Both the position numbers and the translations under genes were made by a program. The notes under the pieces were generated by a model. It was not told the origin of the DNA, searched no databases, and saw only the letters and a program-made list of their open reading frames with translations. Shown one piece after another: positions 13,633-15,130 of a stretch of 15,130 nt of DNA. Origin of the DNA: Defluviitaleaceae bacterium (GTDB taxonomy: Bacteria > Bacillota > Clostridia > Lachnospirales > WQUN01); assembly GCA_009783525.1 (NCBI GenBank), contig WRDG01000030.1, positions 1-15,130 on the forward strand, read 5' to 3'. Position 1 is the stretch's first letter. Each line of letters starts with the position of its first letter.

Positions 13633-14257
13633 TGGTGGAAGGTTTTTTGATTCATTGTAAATTTGGGGAATTATGTGAAATTTTCAAATTTTAAATATGT
13701 AAATTTTGTCAATTTTTCTTCGTTAAAATTATTTGTTGTTTTTTAAATAGAGTTGATAAATAGCGCGGTTGCAGCGTTTATTAAAATTTGGGAATATTTC
13801 GGGCGGCTTATCGAGGAATTTAGTTGTCATTATTGAAAAAAGCGTTTGCTTGGCGCGGTTGCCGCGTTTGCGGGGGTTTTGGGTAGATTAAAAAATTTCA
13901 ACGAAAACAATAAATAAAAACGGAAACATAAATGAAAAAATGGATTTAAAAACATCTGTTGAAATCAAATGAGCATTATTTCAACTGCGTATCATTTAAC
14001 AGAACAGTATTTTTCATATGAGATTTATTATTTATAAAATCTATTTCTGTCCGCGCATGGTTTGACTGTGTTAGTTTTTTGCTACTGCCGTTTATCGGAT
14101 TGAGCGTGTTTGAGAATGAACCGACCGCGTTTCAATTTTATACAGTGAGCTTCTAATAACCAAACTGAGACGTTTTTACTCCTTCGTTGTTTCGTTCAAA
14201 AAATAAAAAATTTTTCAACCGGGTTGTATGTACTCCTTTAAGTTATTAAACATCTTC
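13633..14257. other. 625-bp AT-rich region without a supported gene
   Basis: No frame here has an RBS or a recognisable protein. It contains TTGATAAA/TTTATTAA (13753-13784, wobble in one pair), the CGCGG-TTG-CCGCG hairpin near 13838-13850, a perfect GTTGAAAT/ATTTCAAC pair (13958-13985), the dispersed-repeat relative at 14149-14187, and a short CAACCCGGTTG palindrome near 14218 that could serve as a weak terminator for the reverse-strand gene. Confidence 0.6.
14149..14187 (+). repeat. diverged second copy of the speD-leader dispersed repeat
   Basis: The stretch runs through AATAACC, CTGAGAC, GTTTTTA and CTCCTTCG in the same order and spacing as 6526-6568, with a few substitutions and single-base gaps. 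Unlike the speD copy, the downstream arm that would complete the long stem is missing. Confidence 0.45.
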
Positions 14258-14989
14258 TCATGTTTTTCTAACATTGAATAATTGGTTAAAAAACCACAAA
14301 TCGACATCAAGTTTTTTGCTTGCCAATTCTAATGTCCCGATGGATTCTTCACTGTCGGGAACAAGCGCAATGCCTTTTACATCCCTTATTTCGGTTATCT
14401 TGAAGCTGGGGTATTCATACAGGCAATCGGAATACTCGGACAAATTTTTTTTAAGATGCGCCACATACCTTGCGGATTGTTCAACTGTTGCAGTAGTGCG
14501 CTCATTTTTTAATTCAATATCATATAAAACTCCATTTCTATAAGAGAATACATCGGGACGCTTTATCTCTTTTTTCTCTCCAAATTCAAACAAATCAAAT
14601 TCCGACGCGACAAAAATCATATCATCGAATTTATTTTGGATAACATTTCTAATAAAAGCCGCTTGCGCATTTTCTTCGCGAAAACCTTTGTTTTTGAACT
14701 TAAATTTGGCTTTTTCCAGAATAGTAAGTTGTTTGCTTTCAGATTCGAGCACGACATTTTGAAGCTCTGGCAATTTTTCTTTAATTTTTGTTAAAGTGCA
14801 GTTTGGGAGTCCCCTCATAGGCGCGCATTGTAAAGTTGAAACTATCGTAGTCTTGCCACACGATGTCGGGCGCAAATGAAATGCCGCGCGAAATTCAAGC
14901 CGCTCATTATCTGAAAGGGTTTCCAAATAAGCATCATATAAAATCTTGACTTCTATCGCCTGTTGTTTGACCTTTTCTATATGACTCAT
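14258..14989 (-). CDS. PD-(D/E)XK nuclease-like protein of unknown function
   Basis: The 243-residue reverse-strand protein starts at ATG 14989 with an excellent AAAGGAGG nine bases upstream. Residues 144-161 read KRPDVFSYRNGVLYDIELK after an R-rich helix: Asp146, then Glu159-Leu-Lys161, the spacing of the PD-(D/E)XK catalytic core. Gln171 in the next helix fits the family's helper residue, and Glu105 or Glu106 could be the first acidic residue. The N-terminal part has LRPTSCGKTTIVST (39-52), which looks like a P-loop but has Arg40 where the first glycine should be, so ATP binding is doubtful. The overall resemblance is to small restriction or DNA-repair type nucleases; target and partner are unknown. 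Codon use is more AT-rich than in the polyamine genes, which may indicate transfer. Confidence 0.7.
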   Translation of the reverse strand: MSHIEKVKQQAIEVKILYDAYLETLSDNERLEFRAAFHLRPTSCGKTTIVSTLQCAPMRGLPNCTLTKIKEKLPELQNVVLESESKQLTILEKAKFKFKNKGFREENAQAAFIRNVIQNKFDDMIFVASEFDLFEFGEKKEIKRPDVFSYRNGVLYDIELKNERTTATVEQSARYVAHLKKNLSEYSDCLYEYPSFKITEIRDVKGIALVPDSEESIGTLELASKKLDVDLWFFNQLFNVRKT

Positions 14990-15021
14990 AAAATTTAACC
15001 TCCTTTATCACCTTGCACTCA

Positions 15022-15049
15022 ATTATAACACGAAAAAAAAAGATAACAA
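15022..15049 (-). promoter_or_regulatory. promoter of the nuclease-like gene
   Basis: On the minus strand TTGTTA (15049-15044) and a perfect TATAAT (15027-15022) are 16 bp apart. The start near 15015 gives a leader of about 26 bases that includes the AAAGGAGG site. Confidence 0.55.
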
Positions 15050-15090
15050 GGCAAAAACGCAAGCGCGCAAGTCTCCGCCATACAGTTGTC

Positions 15091-15119
15091 TTTACAGTCC
15101 CCGCCCCCTATGCTATACT
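15091..15119 (+). promoter_or_regulatory. promoter reading out of the right edge
   Basis: TTTACA (15091-15096) and TATACT (15114-15119) are separated by 17 bp, ten bases before the window ends. It is divergent from the nuclease-like gene; the gene it serves lies outside the window. Confidence 0.55.
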
Positions 15120-15130
15120 GTCATTAGCAA

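Overview
The window reads like a chromosomal piece from a Gram-positive, Clostridia-type bacterium. This is inferred from strong GGAGG-type ribosome binding sites, consensus sigma-70/SigA promoters, an Lsa/CplR-like ABC-F protein and the style of the polyamine genes. No rRNA or tRNA is visible and the species cannot be named.

Layout. The left edge carries the tail of a LacI-family regulator (1-168). A promoter-to-terminator leader with four tandem 30-bp hairpin repeats follows (277-712), then a first ABC-F ATPase (778-2412) ending at a strong terminator. Next is a 740-bp stretch holding a decayed reverse-strand gene fragment and a likely attenuator leader, with a tiny ATG-ATA-CGC-TGA upstream ORF, a terminator hairpin and an anti-Shine-Dalgarno element. 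It leads into a second, Lsa-like ABC-F gene (3154-4671). Convergent to that gene is a secreted GLUG-repeat protein broken by two frameshifts (4693-6211, minus strand).

The centre (6734-13507) is a polyamine cluster: speD, speA, speE, speB, a carboxyspermidine dehydrogenase and a carboxyspermidine decarboxylase. SpeA and SpeB turn arginine into putrescine. SpeD and SpeE make spermidine with decarboxylated AdoMet. The last two genes encode the alternative route from putrescine and aspartate semialdehyde. Two complete routes to spermidine therefore sit side by side.

The right end has a remnant of an amino-acid ABC transporter ATPase, a gene-poor AT-rich stretch, a reverse-strand PD-(D/E)XK nuclease-like gene (14258-14989) and a promoter firing out of the window.

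The most unusual content is non-coding. (1) A family of foldback/MITE-like elements with shared terminal inverted repeats and different central hairpins is present three times. (2) A structured leader (CGCG clamp, non-identical inner stem, CGCG, SD, ATG) precedes three genes, and two of the foldback elements sit inside the loop of one of these leaders. (3) A small hairpin family keeps its pairing while its stem and loop sequence change. (4) Terminators with no upstream gene suggest transcription attenuation for both ABC-F genes and possibly speD.
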